Source of the DNA: Bacteroides sp. OM05-12
GTDB taxonomy: Bacteria; Bacteroidota; Bacteroidia; Bacteroidales; Bacteroidaceae
Length of the DNA: 64,000 nucleotides
NCBI RefSeq assembly: GCF_003438995.1
Contig: NZ_QSUN01000001.1
Span: 451,449-515,448, forward strand
Direction of reading: 5' to 3'
Part shown: one piece after another, positions 1 to 12,469 of the stretch
Layout: every line of letters begins with the position of its first letter
How positions within the stretch are numbered: the stretch's first letter is position 1
Made by a program: the position numbers and the translations under genes
The notes under the pieces: model-generated
Databases searched by the model: none
The model's input: only the letters and a program-made list of their open reading frames with translations
What the model was told of the DNA's origin: nothing

Positions 1-824
1 GTGGAGTTATAGACGGTGGTGATGTGGAGGATTATGGTGCAGTTATAGGAAAAGGTCATATCGAAAAGCCTGTAATTCCGGAACCGGAAGACGTTTGTAC
101 ACCTATATTCTCTTATAGATCTAATGTTCATATCAGTAAAGTTGAGTTGAATGGAATGGTTAATGAGACTACTGCCAGTGTTAGCAAAACGAATATAGTT
201 GAAGATTTTAGAGATGTAGAAAAATTGCATGTTTTCTTAGACAAAGGTGGCACATACAAAATGAAAGTTTTATGTAGCAATCTAGATTCACATAAAGATG
301 ACCCGTATAAAGCTCGTGTTTATTTTGACTGGAATAATAATAAAATATTGGAAAAGAACGAAGCCCAACTTGTGAATATAGAACATATCGGAGAACCGGG
401 AAATCCATATTTGGCAGAGTTTACGGTAGTCGTTCCTGATGATGCGGTAGAAAATACTCCTATTCATATGCGTGTGTTCTTGCACTTTGGAAAGATAAAT
501 AGTATGGCCGGCGAGTTACCTTGTGGCACGGTAGAGAACGGACAAATAGAAGAATATTATGCGTACGTAGGAGATGGAACGAATATAGAATCTAATAAGG
601 TTAATGCTCCTGTTGTATATCCGAATCCGACAAAAGGGATTTTATCAATCGGCAATCAGAGTTCTATGACCGGATATTCTTTGTACACCATTGACGGACA
701 ATTGGTACAACATTCTGATGCATCGGTAGATCAAATAGATATTACTGCGAATGCAAAGGGTATGTATATTTTGCAGATAGAAACTGAAACAGGTTCTTCA
801 CGGGAAATAATAATATTAGAATAA
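1..824 (+). CDS. GEVED-domain surface protein with T9SS sorting tail (5' end outside window)
   Basis: The reading frame is open to the left edge (it reads ...VIDGGDVEDYG), so the GTG at 24 is not a start and the gene is truncated by the window. The first visible residues are the end of one GEVED domain (motif DVEDY). A second GEVED unit follows, with the FDWNNN strand and a closing GQIEEYYAYV. The last ~70 residues begin VVYPNPTKG and end GMYILQIETETG..EIIILE, a type A T9SS C-terminal sorting domain, so the protein is expected to be exported across the outer membrane and held at the surface. The next gene has the same architecture. The ligand is unknown; GEVED proteins are usually adhesin-like or appended to enzymes, and the missing N-terminus could carry a catalytic domain. 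Confidence 0.8.
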   Translation, partial: GVIDGGDVEDYGAVIGKGHIEKPVIPEPEDVCTPIFSYRSNVHISKVELNGMVNETTASVSKTNIVEDFRDVEKLHVFLDKGGTYKMKVLCSNLDSHKDDPYKARVYFDWNNNKILEKNEAQLVNIEHIGEPGNPYLAEFTVVVPDDAVENTPIHMRVFLHFGKINSMAGELPCGTVENGQIEEYYAYVGDGTNIESNKVNAPVVYPNPTKGILSIGNQSSMTGYSLYTIDGQLVQHSDASVDQIDITANAKGMYILQIETETGSSREIIILE

Positions 825-835
825 ATAGAAAAAGT

Positions 836-867
836 AATCAATAGAGAATGAAAGTTCTCTATTGATT
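836..867 (+). terminator. Perfect 13-bp hairpin after the first GEVED gene
   Basis: AATCAATAGAGAA (836-848) pairs perfectly with TTCTCTATTGATT (855-867) around a 6-nt loop, 12 nt after the stop codon. No continuous T-tract follows, so it may stabilise the 3' end or attenuate rather than fully terminate before the next GEVED gene. Confidence 0.5.
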
Positions 868-910
868 GATCAATAGTTTAACATTTTATTAATTTTTAAT
901 TTTTACAATT

Positions 911-1750
911 ATGAAAAAGCAATTACTTTTTGGCTTGTTCGCTCTTCTAATGGGTAGTCAAGCAATGGCTCAATCTCAGTTATGTCAGCCTTTCTTGGAA
1001 TGGGGATTTTATGCATGTATCTCAAAAGTTGAGATCAATGGTATGGTAAGTGAATTTTCTACTACACCTGACGGATGGAATGGTAAGATAGGTAGTAATT
1101 CATATGATGAACCTACTCAATATGGTGATCTTACAGCTGACGCTAGTAAAGTTGTTAATTTGAAACCGGGTGAAGAATATGATTTGAATGTAACAGTTTG
1201 TAATTTCTCTTCTGGTGAAGGTGACCTTTATTATTTAACTGTTTATTTTGATTGGAATGGTGACTATGAACTTACAAAAGCAGAGACTATCTATCAAGAG
1301 ACTCTGACTCTTTCGGCTCCGGGTCAAAATTCTTTCATTGCTAAGAGTATAAAAGTTCAGGTTCCGGCAGATGCTGCTGCAACTTCTACTATGCGTGTTT
1401 ACTTACATTATAAAACACCTGCTGTTCCTTATGATGAAAATGATCCTTGCTGTGATCAAGACGGTGGTATGTTGAAAGACTACAAAGTCGTAACAGGTGA
1501 TGCTCCTATCTCTATCGCAAACGTATCTTCAGAATCTTTCTCTGTATATCCGAACCCAACAGAAGGAACTTTATATGTTAATGCAGAAGAAGCAGGTGAA
1601 TATATGCTTTACAGCGTTGATGGAAAAATGGTTCAAAAAGGTATGGTAATGGGTGGAGCTATCAATGTAGCTGCTAATCAACCGGGAATGTATATCTTGA
1701 AAGTACAAACTGGCAACGGAGTAAAACAAACAACTGTTGTTATTAAGTAA
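911..1750 (+). CDS. GEVED-domain secreted protein with T9SS sorting tail
   Basis: 279 aa. Residues 1-21 are a clean signal peptide ending SQAMAQ. The middle holds one GEVED-type beta domain (VYFDWNGDYEL, then MRVYLHY, then GGMLKDYKVV), and the final ~70 residues (FSVYPNPTEG to QTTVVIK) are a type A T9SS sorting domain. It is shorter than, and clearly homologous to, the preceding partial protein, so the two look like a tandem duplication. No catalytic motif is visible. The likely location is the cell surface or outside the cell; ligand unknown. The start is the only ATG that yields the signal peptide. Confidence 0.8.
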   Translation: MKKQLLFGLFALLMGSQAMAQSQLCQPFLEWGFYACISKVEINGMVSEFSTTPDGWNGKIGSNSYDEPTQYGDLTADASKVVNLKPGEEYDLNVTVCNFSSGEGDLYYLTVYFDWNGDYELTKAETIYQETLTLSAPGQNSFIAKSIKVQVPADAAATSTMRVYLHYKTPAVPYDENDPCCDQDGGMLKDYKVVTGDAPISIANVSSESFSVYPNPTEGTLYVNAEEAGEYMLYSVDGKMVQKGMVMGGAINVAANQPGMYILKVQTGNGVKQTTVVIK

Positions 1751-1771
1751 TTAATTCCTTATCTCTCGATG

Positions 1772-1959
1772 TAAAGCTGTCTTGGCTAGAAGACAGGAGT
1801 GATTGATCAGGTTCTTATTTACGATTGAATCGTTTCACCGGAGGAAGCCTTGCGTTTCCCCAAAGGAAGCCAGTCGTTTAGCCTAGGTGAAACGCAAGGA
1901 TCACCTAGGGCAAACGAATCGATTGACCGGAGAACTGAATTGAAAGTCGGACAGCTTTA
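1772..1959 (+). repeat. Family A palindromic repeat element nested inside a terminator-like stem
   Basis: The outer 10-bp stem is TAAAGCTGTC (1772-1781) with GACAGCTTTA (1950-1959), followed by a T-rich run as in a terminator. Inside lies a nested inverted repeat, including CCTTGCGTTTC (from about 1848) against GAAACGCAAGG (from about 1889). The 17-mer TCACCTAGGGCAAACGA (1901-1917) recurs exactly at 56255-56271 in a second palindromic element, as do TTGAATCGTTTC and GGAAGCC. This looks like a dispersed intergenic element inserted into the loop of the transcription stop for the gene at 911. The rest of the 1751-2021 spacer has no ORF. Confidence 0.65.
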
Positions 1960-2021
1960 TTTTTCTTATTCCTACAGCAATAATTTTAATTCATAGTTAA
2001 AACAACAATACTGATATATCC

Positions 2022-4211
2022 ATGAAAAATCTTAAAGTACAAATCATGAAATTATTACTTGTGTTGTGCACAGGCTGTTTCTCTATGTCAGTATCGGTTG
2101 CAGCTCAAGATATTTATGACACAAATACTTACGAAAATATACTAAATATTCACTGTACCCCGTTTGGTTATGATGATTTTACCGGAGGTTTCTCCGACCG
2201 GGGATCATGGATGTGTTTTACCTTACCTTCAAATAATGATTGGGTAAACGGTTTTTGCGGACCGTTTGAATTGGATCGCCGGCAATGGGTGACAAACGCT
2301 ATATTGCAGGTTGGTTTTACTTCTGATGTCAGGACTGAAAAGTTTACTCCTGATAACACTACGTATAATCCGGGAGAGTTATTTATTTCTTCTTCTTCCG
2401 ATTTGGGGAATATACAACAAAAGCTCTTTTTTGTAGATAAATATACCGCTTTATGGAGTTGCGAAACAAGTGCGCAACGTGCTTTGTACGTCGTTACAGG
2501 TTCAATAAGAGGTATGAAAACATCGAAACTGGAAAATAACTCATGGGTAATGGAAACTTCAACGGGAGAAACTTATAGAATATCGTTCTCTGCCGGAATA
2601 CAGTTATCTTATGAAAATTCCAAGTTTCAAGCAATAGTTCCTGAAGGGACTAAAGGATATGCGACAATATCCTATTTATATGAAAATGAAAATAAACAAC
2701 CGGTCAACTATATAGAATCGGTTCAAGATATATTATTACACCCGGATGTATACACAACAGCGCATACAGAACATTGGCAGCAATATTTGAGATCGGTATT
2801 GCGTCCGGATATGTCGGCAGAATATAATCGTATCGCAGTCAAAGCTGTGGTTACGTTACTAACGAACTGGCGTGCATCCAGAGGAGACTTATTGCACGAT
2901 GGAGTCATTCCTTCTCATGCAATGGATTATTTTATAGGTTTCTGGGGATGGGACTCATGGAAACATGCAGTTGCACTCAGCGTTTTTGAACCCGAACTTG
3001 CAAAGAATCAAGTACGTGCCATGTTTGATTATCAAACGCCGGAAGGAATGGTAATCGATTGCATTTATACAAATAAAAGAGAGAATAATACACGTGACAG
3101 TAAACCGCCGTTGGCTGCTTGGGCTGTCAGTGAGATTTATAGAGCAACTGCGGACGTTGAATTCGTGAAAGAGATATATCCTAAGTTACTGAAATATTAC
3201 CGTTGGTGGTATCAATATAGAGATCATGATGGTAATGGTATTTGTGAGTTCGGATCAGTAGACGGAACATTGGAAGCTGCGGCTTGGGAAAGCGGAATGG
3301 ATAATGCCATTCGTTTTGACAATGCATCTATGGTGAAGAATCAGAATAAAGCATGGAGCGTTGATCAGGAATCTGTCGATCTGAATGCCTATCTGGCTTA
3401 TGAGTATGTATTGTTAAAAGAACTGGCAAAAGTGTCAGGTAATGAGTTTGATGAACCGGATAAGAGTGCGAATGTGGCGGACTATTTCTTTGATAAAGAG
3501 AAAGGATTCTTTTATGACAAGAGACTTAGCGATCGTAGTTTCGTTACGGTAGAGGGGTGTGAAGCCTATATCCCATTTTGGGCACGTATTGCAACTCCTG
3601 AACAGGCAGAACAGGCATTAGACTATTTTATTGATCCTGCAAAGTTTGCTACTTATATACCTTTCCCGACTGTTACGGCAGATCATCCTTCTTTCTCTCC
3701 GAATGGTTATTGGAGAGGGCCTATTTGGTTGGATCAGGTATACTTTGGCATTCGTGGTTTAAGAAATTACGGTTACAATGAACTGGCAGACCTTTATACA
3801 ACACAAGTATTTGACCGTTTGAACGGATTAAAAGCGGATGCCCCTATTCATGAAAACTATGACACGAAGACGGGAAGACGCTTGAAATCTCCTAACTTCA
3901 GTTGGTCTGCAGCGCATTTGTTGATGCTTTATCGTGAGTATGGTATTTCTGATATTGTATCGGTCGGTAAGCAGGAGATGAAAGTTTCTGTTTTCCCGAA
4001 TCCGGTGGTTGATTATCTATACATTAAAGATTATCAGAATGTAAATGGGTGTACTCTTTACAAGATGGATGGAAGTATACTGTTAAAACAGTCGGGTAAC
4101 GTAGAAAAGATAAATATGAGTTCCTATCCGCGTGGAAGTTATGTTCTTAAAATAAACTTCGGACAGGGAGATTTGGAAACAACGGAATATCATAAAGTAA
4201 TGGTTCAGTAA
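2022..4211 (+). CDS. Secreted (alpha/alpha)6 glycosidase, GH63/MGH1-like, with T9SS tail
   Basis: 729 aa. Signal peptide about 1-30 (ends SVAAQ); an in-frame ATG at 2046 is an alternative start. The N-terminal beta domain (GFSDRGSWMCF, GFCGPFEL) precedes a catalytic barrel of the GH63/GH37/mannosylglycerate-hydrolase type: FWGWDSWKHA (Asp about 311), WWYQYRDHDGNG, ESGMDNAIRFD, GYWRGPIWLDQ and IHENYDTKTG. These families act on alpha-glucosides or alpha-mannosides. Residues from about 655 (VSVFPNPVVDY) to the end are a T9SS sorting domain, so this copy should act outside the cell. It is closely related to the protein at 8305-10224, which lacks the tail. It heads a compact + strand run (18-nt gap to lysO, then beta-galactosidase, second glycosidase, collagenase). 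The exact substrate is not readable from sequence. Confidence 0.8.
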   Translation: MKNLKVQIMKLLLVLCTGCFSMSVSVAAQDIYDTNTYENILNIHCTPFGYDDFTGGFSDRGSWMCFTLPSNNDWVNGFCGPFELDRRQWVTNAILQVGFTSDVRTEKFTPDNTTYNPGELFISSSSDLGNIQQKLFFVDKYTALWSCETSAQRALYVVTGSIRGMKTSKLENNSWVMETSTGETYRISFSAGIQLSYENSKFQAIVPEGTKGYATISYLYENENKQPVNYIESVQDILLHPDVYTTAHTEHWQQYLRSVLRPDMSAEYNRIAVKAVVTLLTNWRASRGDLLHDGVIPSHAMDYFIGFWGWDSWKHAVALSVFEPELAKNQVRAMFDYQTPEGMVIDCIYTNKRENNTRDSKPPLAAWAVSEIYRATADVEFVKEIYPKLLKYYRWWYQYRDHDGNGICEFGSVDGTLEAAAWESGMDNAIRFDNASMVKNQNKAWSVDQESVDLNAYLAYEYVLLKELAKVSGNEFDEPDKSANVADYFFDKEKGFFYDKRLSDRSFVTVEGCEAYIPFWARIATPEQAEQALDYFIDPAKFATYIPFPTVTADHPSFSPNGYWRGPIWLDQVYFGIRGLRNYGYNELADLYTTQVFDRLNGLKADAPIHENYDTKTGRRLKSPNFSWSAAHLLMLYREYGISDIVSVGKQEMKVSVFPNPVVDYLYIKDYQNVNGCTLYKMDGSILLKQSGNVEKINMSSYPRGSYVLKINFGQGDLETTEYHKVMVQ

Positions 4212-4229
4212 TTTGTAGCAAGATATAAT

Positions 4230-4526
4230 ATGTTCATATTCGTTATTATAGGATTAATGGTTAGTGGGGTTGCTGTCGGCTATCTTATGCGTAATCGTAA
4301 GTTAAGTTTCGTACATCGGATAATCACTTTATTGATATGGATTCTTCTATTTCTTCTAGGAGTGGAGGTCGGTAACAATGAGGCAATTATAAAAGGACTT
4401 CACACCATTGGACTTGAAGCATTAATAATTACGTTGGCAGCAGTAGTGGGCAGCGTATTGGGTGCTTGGGGATTATGGGCTGTTATTTCCGGGAAAAAGA
4501 TGGAAGGAGGAAGTGATGAAAGGTAG
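4230..4526 (+). CDS. LysO family transporter, N-terminal part
   Basis: 98 aa with three predicted membrane segments (about 2-20, 30-47 and 54-84), matching the N-terminal third of LysO (DUF340), the inner-membrane exporter of L-lysine. The remaining part is encoded by the next ORF, which starts 11 nt before this one stops and in another frame. Together the two are about 298 aa, the normal length of single-chain LysO. It sits 18 nt after the T9SS glycosidase, so it is probably co-transcribed with glycosidases and a collagenase, consistent with disposal of excess lysine released from protein. Confidence 0.75.
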   Translation: MFIFVIIGLMVSGVAVGYLMRNRKLSFVHRIITLLIWILLFLLGVEVGNNEAIIKGLHTIGLEALIITLAAVVGSVLGAWGLWAVISGKKMEGGSDER

Positions 4527-5118
4527 TATAATTATTGTTTCATTCTTCGTCTTGGGAATTCTCGTAAGTTTGTATGGTTTATTCCCATTTGATCCGCAAG
4601 AATATAACTTGAGCTTTTATGCACTCTGCGCCTTAATGTTTTGCGTAGGTATCAGTGTGGGGAGTGATTCTAAAACTTTGCTGAGTTTTCGTCGGATAAA
4701 TCCTAGATTCTTTTTACTTCCGGTTTTGACTATAGTCGGAACTTTAACCGGATGTTTTGTAGTTAGTTTCTTTTTAAAAGGACATTCTGCAACTGATTGT
4801 ATGGCAGTAGGAGCAGGATTCGGATATTATTCTCTATCAAGTATAATCATTACCGAATATAAAGGAGCGGAATTAGGAACAATCGCTCTGCTTTCTAATA
4901 TAATGAGGGAAATTATAGCACTGCTTGCTGCACCTCTATTGGTCAAGTGGTTTGGGAAGTTGGCTCCGATTTCTGTAGGAGGAGCTACAACGATGGACAC
5001 TACTTTACCGATTATAACTCGTTGTTCCGGAAAAGAATTTATAGTTATATCCATATTTCACGGCTGTTTGGTAGATTTTTCAGTACCATTCCTGGTAACG
5101 TTGCTGTGTTCTATTTAG
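4516..5118 (+). CDS. Lysine exporter LysO family protein, C-terminal part
   Basis: 200 aa, about six membrane segments. The start is ATG 4516, directly downstream of an AGGAGGAAG-type ribosome-binding site at about 4505-4513; the longer reading frame from 4462 would lie deep inside the upstream gene. Conserved LysO features are GISVGSDSK, GAGFGYYSLSSIII, LSNIMREIIALLAAPLL and GGATTMDTTLPII. It overlaps the N-terminal ORF by 11 nt, implying translational coupling, with the two chains presumably assembling into one exporter in the inner membrane. The known family exports lysine; that hydroxylysine is also a substrate is only inference from the gene context. Confidence 0.8.
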   Translation: MKGSIIIVSFFVLGILVSLYGLFPFDPQEYNLSFYALCALMFCVGISVGSDSKTLLSFRRINPRFFLLPVLTIVGTLTGCFVVSFFLKGHSATDCMAVGAGFGYYSLSSIIITEYKGAELGTIALLSNIMREIIALLAAPLLVKWFGKLAPISVGGATTMDTTLPIITRCSGKEFIVISIFHGCLVDFSVPFLVTLLCSI

Positions 5119-5122
5119 GTAG

Positions 5123-8287
<3,165 letters not shown>

Positions 8288-8304
8288 TTATAAAAATAGT
8301 AACT

Positions 8305-10224
8305 ATGAGAAAATATATAGTAGCAACTTGTCTAATCGTTGTAATAATTGCACTTTTTAATTATTGCTCTGATTGCAGTCATAAAGAACGTTCTTCATTA
8401 GTACATGAGTATGGAGATATATTGGATATATCTTATACTCCCAGTGATTCAACTTATTGTCGTGGTTGGTTCTCTGATCAGGGATCATGGATGGGATTCA
8501 CTATTCCTCAGAAAGAACAATGGGTAAATGGCTTTTGCGGACCATTTAATTTAGAGAGTCGGTATTGGCTTTCTCCGTCATTGGTATCTGTTGGGTTTGC
8601 AGGACATATGGATGCTGTTTTTCATCCGGATTCTGTAAGCTATTTCCCGGGAGAGTTATATATGAAGTCATTTTCGGATGCAGGTACAATTGCGCAACGT
8701 TTACTTTTTGTAGATAAATCTAATGCATTGTTGGAATGTACATCGGAAGACAATAAACCTTTGTGCTTTTATGGTCAAGTATTGGCTGATAAGGTCTCTC
8801 AGAATGTTATGAATAATTCATATACGTTTTCTTTACCTTCCGGTGACCAGTGTTTACTTACTTTTCCTGAAGATACAAAGATCCGTATTTATGATGGTGG
8901 ATATGAAGCCACTACTCCGAAAGGAAAGCATTTTTATGTGGTAATATCTTTTTTGAACAATCCGAAAGGACAGGTCTTTGATGTCAATGCGATTAAAGAT
9001 ATACAATCACAGCCAACTAAATATATTGATAAACATTATCAATGTTGGGATAATTATTTAAAGAATGTTTTGAGGCCGGATATGCCGAAAGAATATAATA
9101 GAATAGCTGTTAAAGCGGTTGTTACTCTAATTGCAAACTGGAGAAGTAGTAAAGGTGGCCTATTGCATGATGGTGTTGTCCCTTCTCATGCTGTGGGATA
9201 TTTTATGGGCTTTTGGGCTTGGGATTCATGGAAGCATGCTGTTGCTTTGGCAAGTTTTGCTCCGGAGTTAGCAAAGAATCAGGTTCGTGCGATGTTTGAC
9301 TATCAGTTGGATAATGGAATGATCATTGATTGTATTTATCCGGATATTCGGGAAAATAATGCACGCGACAGTAAACCTCCATTAGCAGCATGGGCAGTGA
9401 ATGAAATATTTAAGGAAACGTCAGATACGTCATTTGTTAAAGAAATGTATCCTCAGTTGCTGAATTATTATCGTTGGTGGTATACTGACCGTGACCATGA
9501 TTCGAATGGAATCTGTGAATTTGGTTCTGTAGATGGTACATTGGAAGCAGCAGCTTGGGAAAGTGGGATGGATAATGCGATTCGTTTTGATGATGCAGAA
9601 ATGGTGAAGAATAGTGAAACAGCCTGGAGCTTTGACCAGGAGTCTGTCGATTTGAATGCCTTTCTTGCTTATGAATATTCGATCTTGAGAGATTTGGCAG
9701 TGATTGCGGAGCAACCTTTCAATGAACCTGACTATACACAAGAGATCAGTGCTTATTTTTATGATAAAGATTTGGGATTCTTCTTTGATAGAAAATTAAA
9801 TGGAAAGTTTGTAGAAGAGGAAGGAAGTGAAGCATATATACCTTTTTGGACAGGTATTGCGAGTAAAGAGCAGATGGAAAGTGCCATGAAATTATTTACT
9901 GATACTGCAAAATTCTCGACATATATTCCTTTCCCGACTGTAGCTGCGGATAATCCTAAATTTATGCCTAAAGGTTATTGGAGAGGACCGATATGGTTAG
10001 ATCAGACTTATTTTGCTATTTCCGGATTAAGAAAATACGGTTATGTAGAAGAAGCAGATAAATATACCCGCCAAGTTTTTGACAGGTTGCAGGGTTTAAA
10101 AGGTAATGGAGCAATACATGAAAATTATGGAACACATACAGGTGAGCAATTAAAAGCACCTCATTTCAGCTGGTCTTCTGCGCATCTTCTAATGTTATAT
10201 AAAGATTATGGAAAGAATAAGTAA
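8305..10224 (+). CDS. (alpha/alpha)6 glycosidase, GH63/MGH1-like, without T9SS tail
   Basis: 639 aa from ATG 8305. The open frame reaches back to 8278, but that start would lie inside lacZ, and MRKYIVATCLIVVIIALF gives a proper hydrophobic export or anchor segment. Motifs match the gene at 2022 one for one: GWFSDQGSWMGF, FWAWDSWKHA, DRDHDSNG, ESGMDNAIRFD, GYWRGPIWLDQ and IHENYGTHTG. The protein ends right after the barrel (MLYKDYGKNK), so it should remain in the periplasm or be membrane anchored; cysteines just after the hydrophobic stretch could be lipidated, but the lipobox is poor. The stop overlaps the collagenase start by 17 nt, so the two are translationally coupled. Confidence 0.8.
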   Translation: MRKYIVATCLIVVIIALFNYCSDCSHKERSSLVHEYGDILDISYTPSDSTYCRGWFSDQGSWMGFTIPQKEQWVNGFCGPFNLESRYWLSPSLVSVGFAGHMDAVFHPDSVSYFPGELYMKSFSDAGTIAQRLLFVDKSNALLECTSEDNKPLCFYGQVLADKVSQNVMNNSYTFSLPSGDQCLLTFPEDTKIRIYDGGYEATTPKGKHFYVVISFLNNPKGQVFDVNAIKDIQSQPTKYIDKHYQCWDNYLKNVLRPDMPKEYNRIAVKAVVTLIANWRSSKGGLLHDGVVPSHAVGYFMGFWAWDSWKHAVALASFAPELAKNQVRAMFDYQLDNGMIIDCIYPDIRENNARDSKPPLAAWAVNEIFKETSDTSFVKEMYPQLLNYYRWWYTDRDHDSNGICEFGSVDGTLEAAAWESGMDNAIRFDDAEMVKNSETAWSFDQESVDLNAFLAYEYSILRDLAVIAEQPFNEPDYTQEISAYFYDKDLGFFFDRKLNGKFVEEEGSEAYIPFWTGIASKEQMESAMKLFTDTAKFSTYIPFPTVAADNPKFMPKGYWRGPIWLDQTYFAISGLRKYGYVEEADKYTRQVFDRLQGLKGNGAIHENYGTHTGEQLKAPHFSWSSAHLLMLYKDYGKNK

Positions 10225-12442
10225 TAAATATTTGAGATATACTTTATTTACGGCTTTCCTATTAGTCGGTAATCTCTTTTTGTGCCATGCTAGTGATATT
10301 TGTACGGTGGATAGCCTTGTAAATGATACAGCAAAGGTAGATTCGGATTATATACCTTCCATTGACAGTCCGGTATATGCAGCAGATGAATCGGGAAATA
10401 TTGTAGGTCCTACTTTTACCATGTTACAATTAAGTGAGATGGGAGTAGAGAAAGCGATGGAGACGATTCGTGAGATGAAAAGTGCTTATAATATTTCTGA
10501 TTTGTTTAAAATGAACCAGGGAACGAAAGCCTTTTATCTGAATAATGAATTGATGGATGCTTTAATCTCAGAGTTGGAAAATGCAGGCAGAGCTTTTAAT
10601 AAAGATGATGATAAGGGCATATGTAAATACACGGAAATACTTCGTGCCGGATTTTATCGTGCTTTCTTTAGTAGTGCATTAGACACGATTGCCAGTTGGG
10701 AGTATAAAGAAAAATTAATTCCTGCTTTAGAATCAATCATAGATAATCCGGCTTTTAGTTGGGGTGATTCCGGTAACTCTGTACAGGATAAGGTGATTTA
10801 TTCGGTGGGAGCTTTGATGGGAAGTGGTATTACAAGTGTTGGAGTAATTGAGAAGATATCCTCCTTAGTTCGTCGTTTTAATGATAATAGGACTGTGTAT
10901 GCAAATGATTCTTCTAAAATTTCGGCAATGCTTCGCTTGGGAGATGGCATAGATTATGCTTTATGTACGGATAGATATAAAGATTATCGGCATCCGGATA
11001 AAAGTCAGTTTTATGGTCATATAGATACTTATGTAGAAGAACTGTCAAAATTAGCTTTGTATAAAAATAATCTGACGGGTAAAAACAGCAAATTATTCGT
11101 GCATGCGGTTCGTTGGGTGGGTGATCATACGGGAAGAATGTTGGGCGATAAACAGCAACTTGCTTTCCTGAAAAACACTTTGGAGACTTATCCTTATTGT
11201 TCACGTCCTTGGATTGAGGCTATAAAGAATATGGATTATTACTTTGAGGATGAACTGAAAGCGATGGATATGAAGCAAGTGCGTAAAGATGTAGAAGCTG
11301 CTTTACTTCCTAATTGGTATTATTTTGAAGATAGCACATTGGTATTTAATACAGGTGATAAGGTTGATCCTAAGAAGGTACAGCTATTATATTGGGCTAC
11401 AAAAGAAGTAAAAGATCAGTTTTTGAGACTTGTAATGCGGGATACTCCGATTGACGGATTTGGACGTAAGGACGATCAGCTTGTGGCTTCTATTTTTAAC
11501 TCTCCGGAAGAATACCAATATAATTGGTTTCTTAATGAAGTAGATACGGATAATGGAGGAATTTACATTGAAAGCTGGGGTAAATTCTTTACTTGGGAAC
11601 GTACTCCCAGTGAAAGTATTTACACACTGGAGGAGTTATTCCGACATGAATTTACCCATTATTTACAGGGACGTTATCTATGCCCGGGAGAATGGGGGGA
11701 AGGCCCTTTGTACGAAGGAAGTGGTTTAACTTGGGTAGAGGAAGGAGGTGCCGAGTTCCAGGCAGGAAGTACTCGAGCGGATGGAGTGCCAACAAGAAAG
11801 GTCATGTTGAAGCGCTTGCCGTCTGAAAGAACTGAACGTATTTCTTTGGACTCATTGTTAAACTCTGGTTATGAACTAGGATCGCAGATTTATACTTATT
11901 CATACGTGATGTATCGTTTTATGTATGAACAGCATCTTGAAATCATGCAGGAATTATTTAAGACCATTCAGACCGGTAATGCGGAGAATTATAAAGCACT
12001 TGTAAAACGACTCAGGGAAGATAAAGTCTTAGGACAAGAATTTGTGGATTTTATGGATGAGTTGAAAAAGAAAGAGGAAGAGTTTACAGACCGTACTATT
12101 TCTGAGGATTATGCAGATAATATTTCCGCAAAGAATCATAAGGAACTTTATCGTGAAATTCAAAAACTTGCTAAACTTAAGAATATGAAAGTCATAGAGC
12201 ATCGTTCTTATGCTTTTAATACATTTGAGTTAAGAGGAGAGCTAGTTTTAGGTAAGACGAAAGGAGAAGTTCAAGACCGAATGTTGATGGATGAAATGAC
12301 GAATGAACTATTAAAGGCACTTTCTCAAAAGGAATGGAATGGTTATAAGACTGTCACTGCATACTTTTTAAATTATAAAATAGAAAAAGGTAAATCAACT
12401 TTTGAATTAGTATTCAAAGGATATTTACCACCAGAACAATAA
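10208..12442 (+). CDS. M9-type collagenase-like zinc metalloprotease
   Basis: 744 aa. Signal peptide about 1-29 (TLFTAFLLVGNLFLCHAS). Residues about 60-380 resemble the helical M9N activator domain of clostridial and vibrio collagenases. The peptidase domain carries the zinc motif HEFTH (H480, E481, H484) in the context LFRHEFTHYLQGRY, and the third ligand in TWVEEGGAEFQAGSTR (about E512), as in the ColG/ColH signature. No PKD or collagen-binding domains and no T9SS tail follow; the last ~130 residues are unassigned. Family M9 cleaves native or denatured collagen. The start ATG (10208) overlaps the preceding glycosidase, tying the protease to the glycosidases in one transcript. Confidence 0.85.
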   Translation: MERISNKYLRYTLFTAFLLVGNLFLCHASDICTVDSLVNDTAKVDSDYIPSIDSPVYAADESGNIVGPTFTMLQLSEMGVEKAMETIREMKSAYNISDLFKMNQGTKAFYLNNELMDALISELENAGRAFNKDDDKGICKYTEILRAGFYRAFFSSALDTIASWEYKEKLIPALESIIDNPAFSWGDSGNSVQDKVIYSVGALMGSGITSVGVIEKISSLVRRFNDNRTVYANDSSKISAMLRLGDGIDYALCTDRYKDYRHPDKSQFYGHIDTYVEELSKLALYKNNLTGKNSKLFVHAVRWVGDHTGRMLGDKQQLAFLKNTLETYPYCSRPWIEAIKNMDYYFEDELKAMDMKQVRKDVEAALLPNWYYFEDSTLVFNTGDKVDPKKVQLLYWATKEVKDQFLRLVMRDTPIDGFGRKDDQLVASIFNSPEEYQYNWFLNEVDTDNGGIYIESWGKFFTWERTPSESIYTLEELFRHEFTHYLQGRYLCPGEWGEGPLYEGSGLTWVEEGGAEFQAGSTRADGVPTRKVMLKRLPSERTERISLDSLLNSGYELGSQIYTYSYVMYRFMYEQHLEIMQELFKTIQTGNAENYKALVKRLREDKVLGQEFVDFMDELKKKEEEFTDRTISEDYADNISAKNHKELYREIQKLAKLKNMKVIEHRSYAFNTFELRGELVLGKTKGEVQDRMLMDEMTNELLKALSQKEWNGYKTVTAYFLNYKIEKGKSTFELVFKGYLPPEQ

Positions 12443-12469
12443 CTTAATAAATAACCAAAATTTTTAGTA

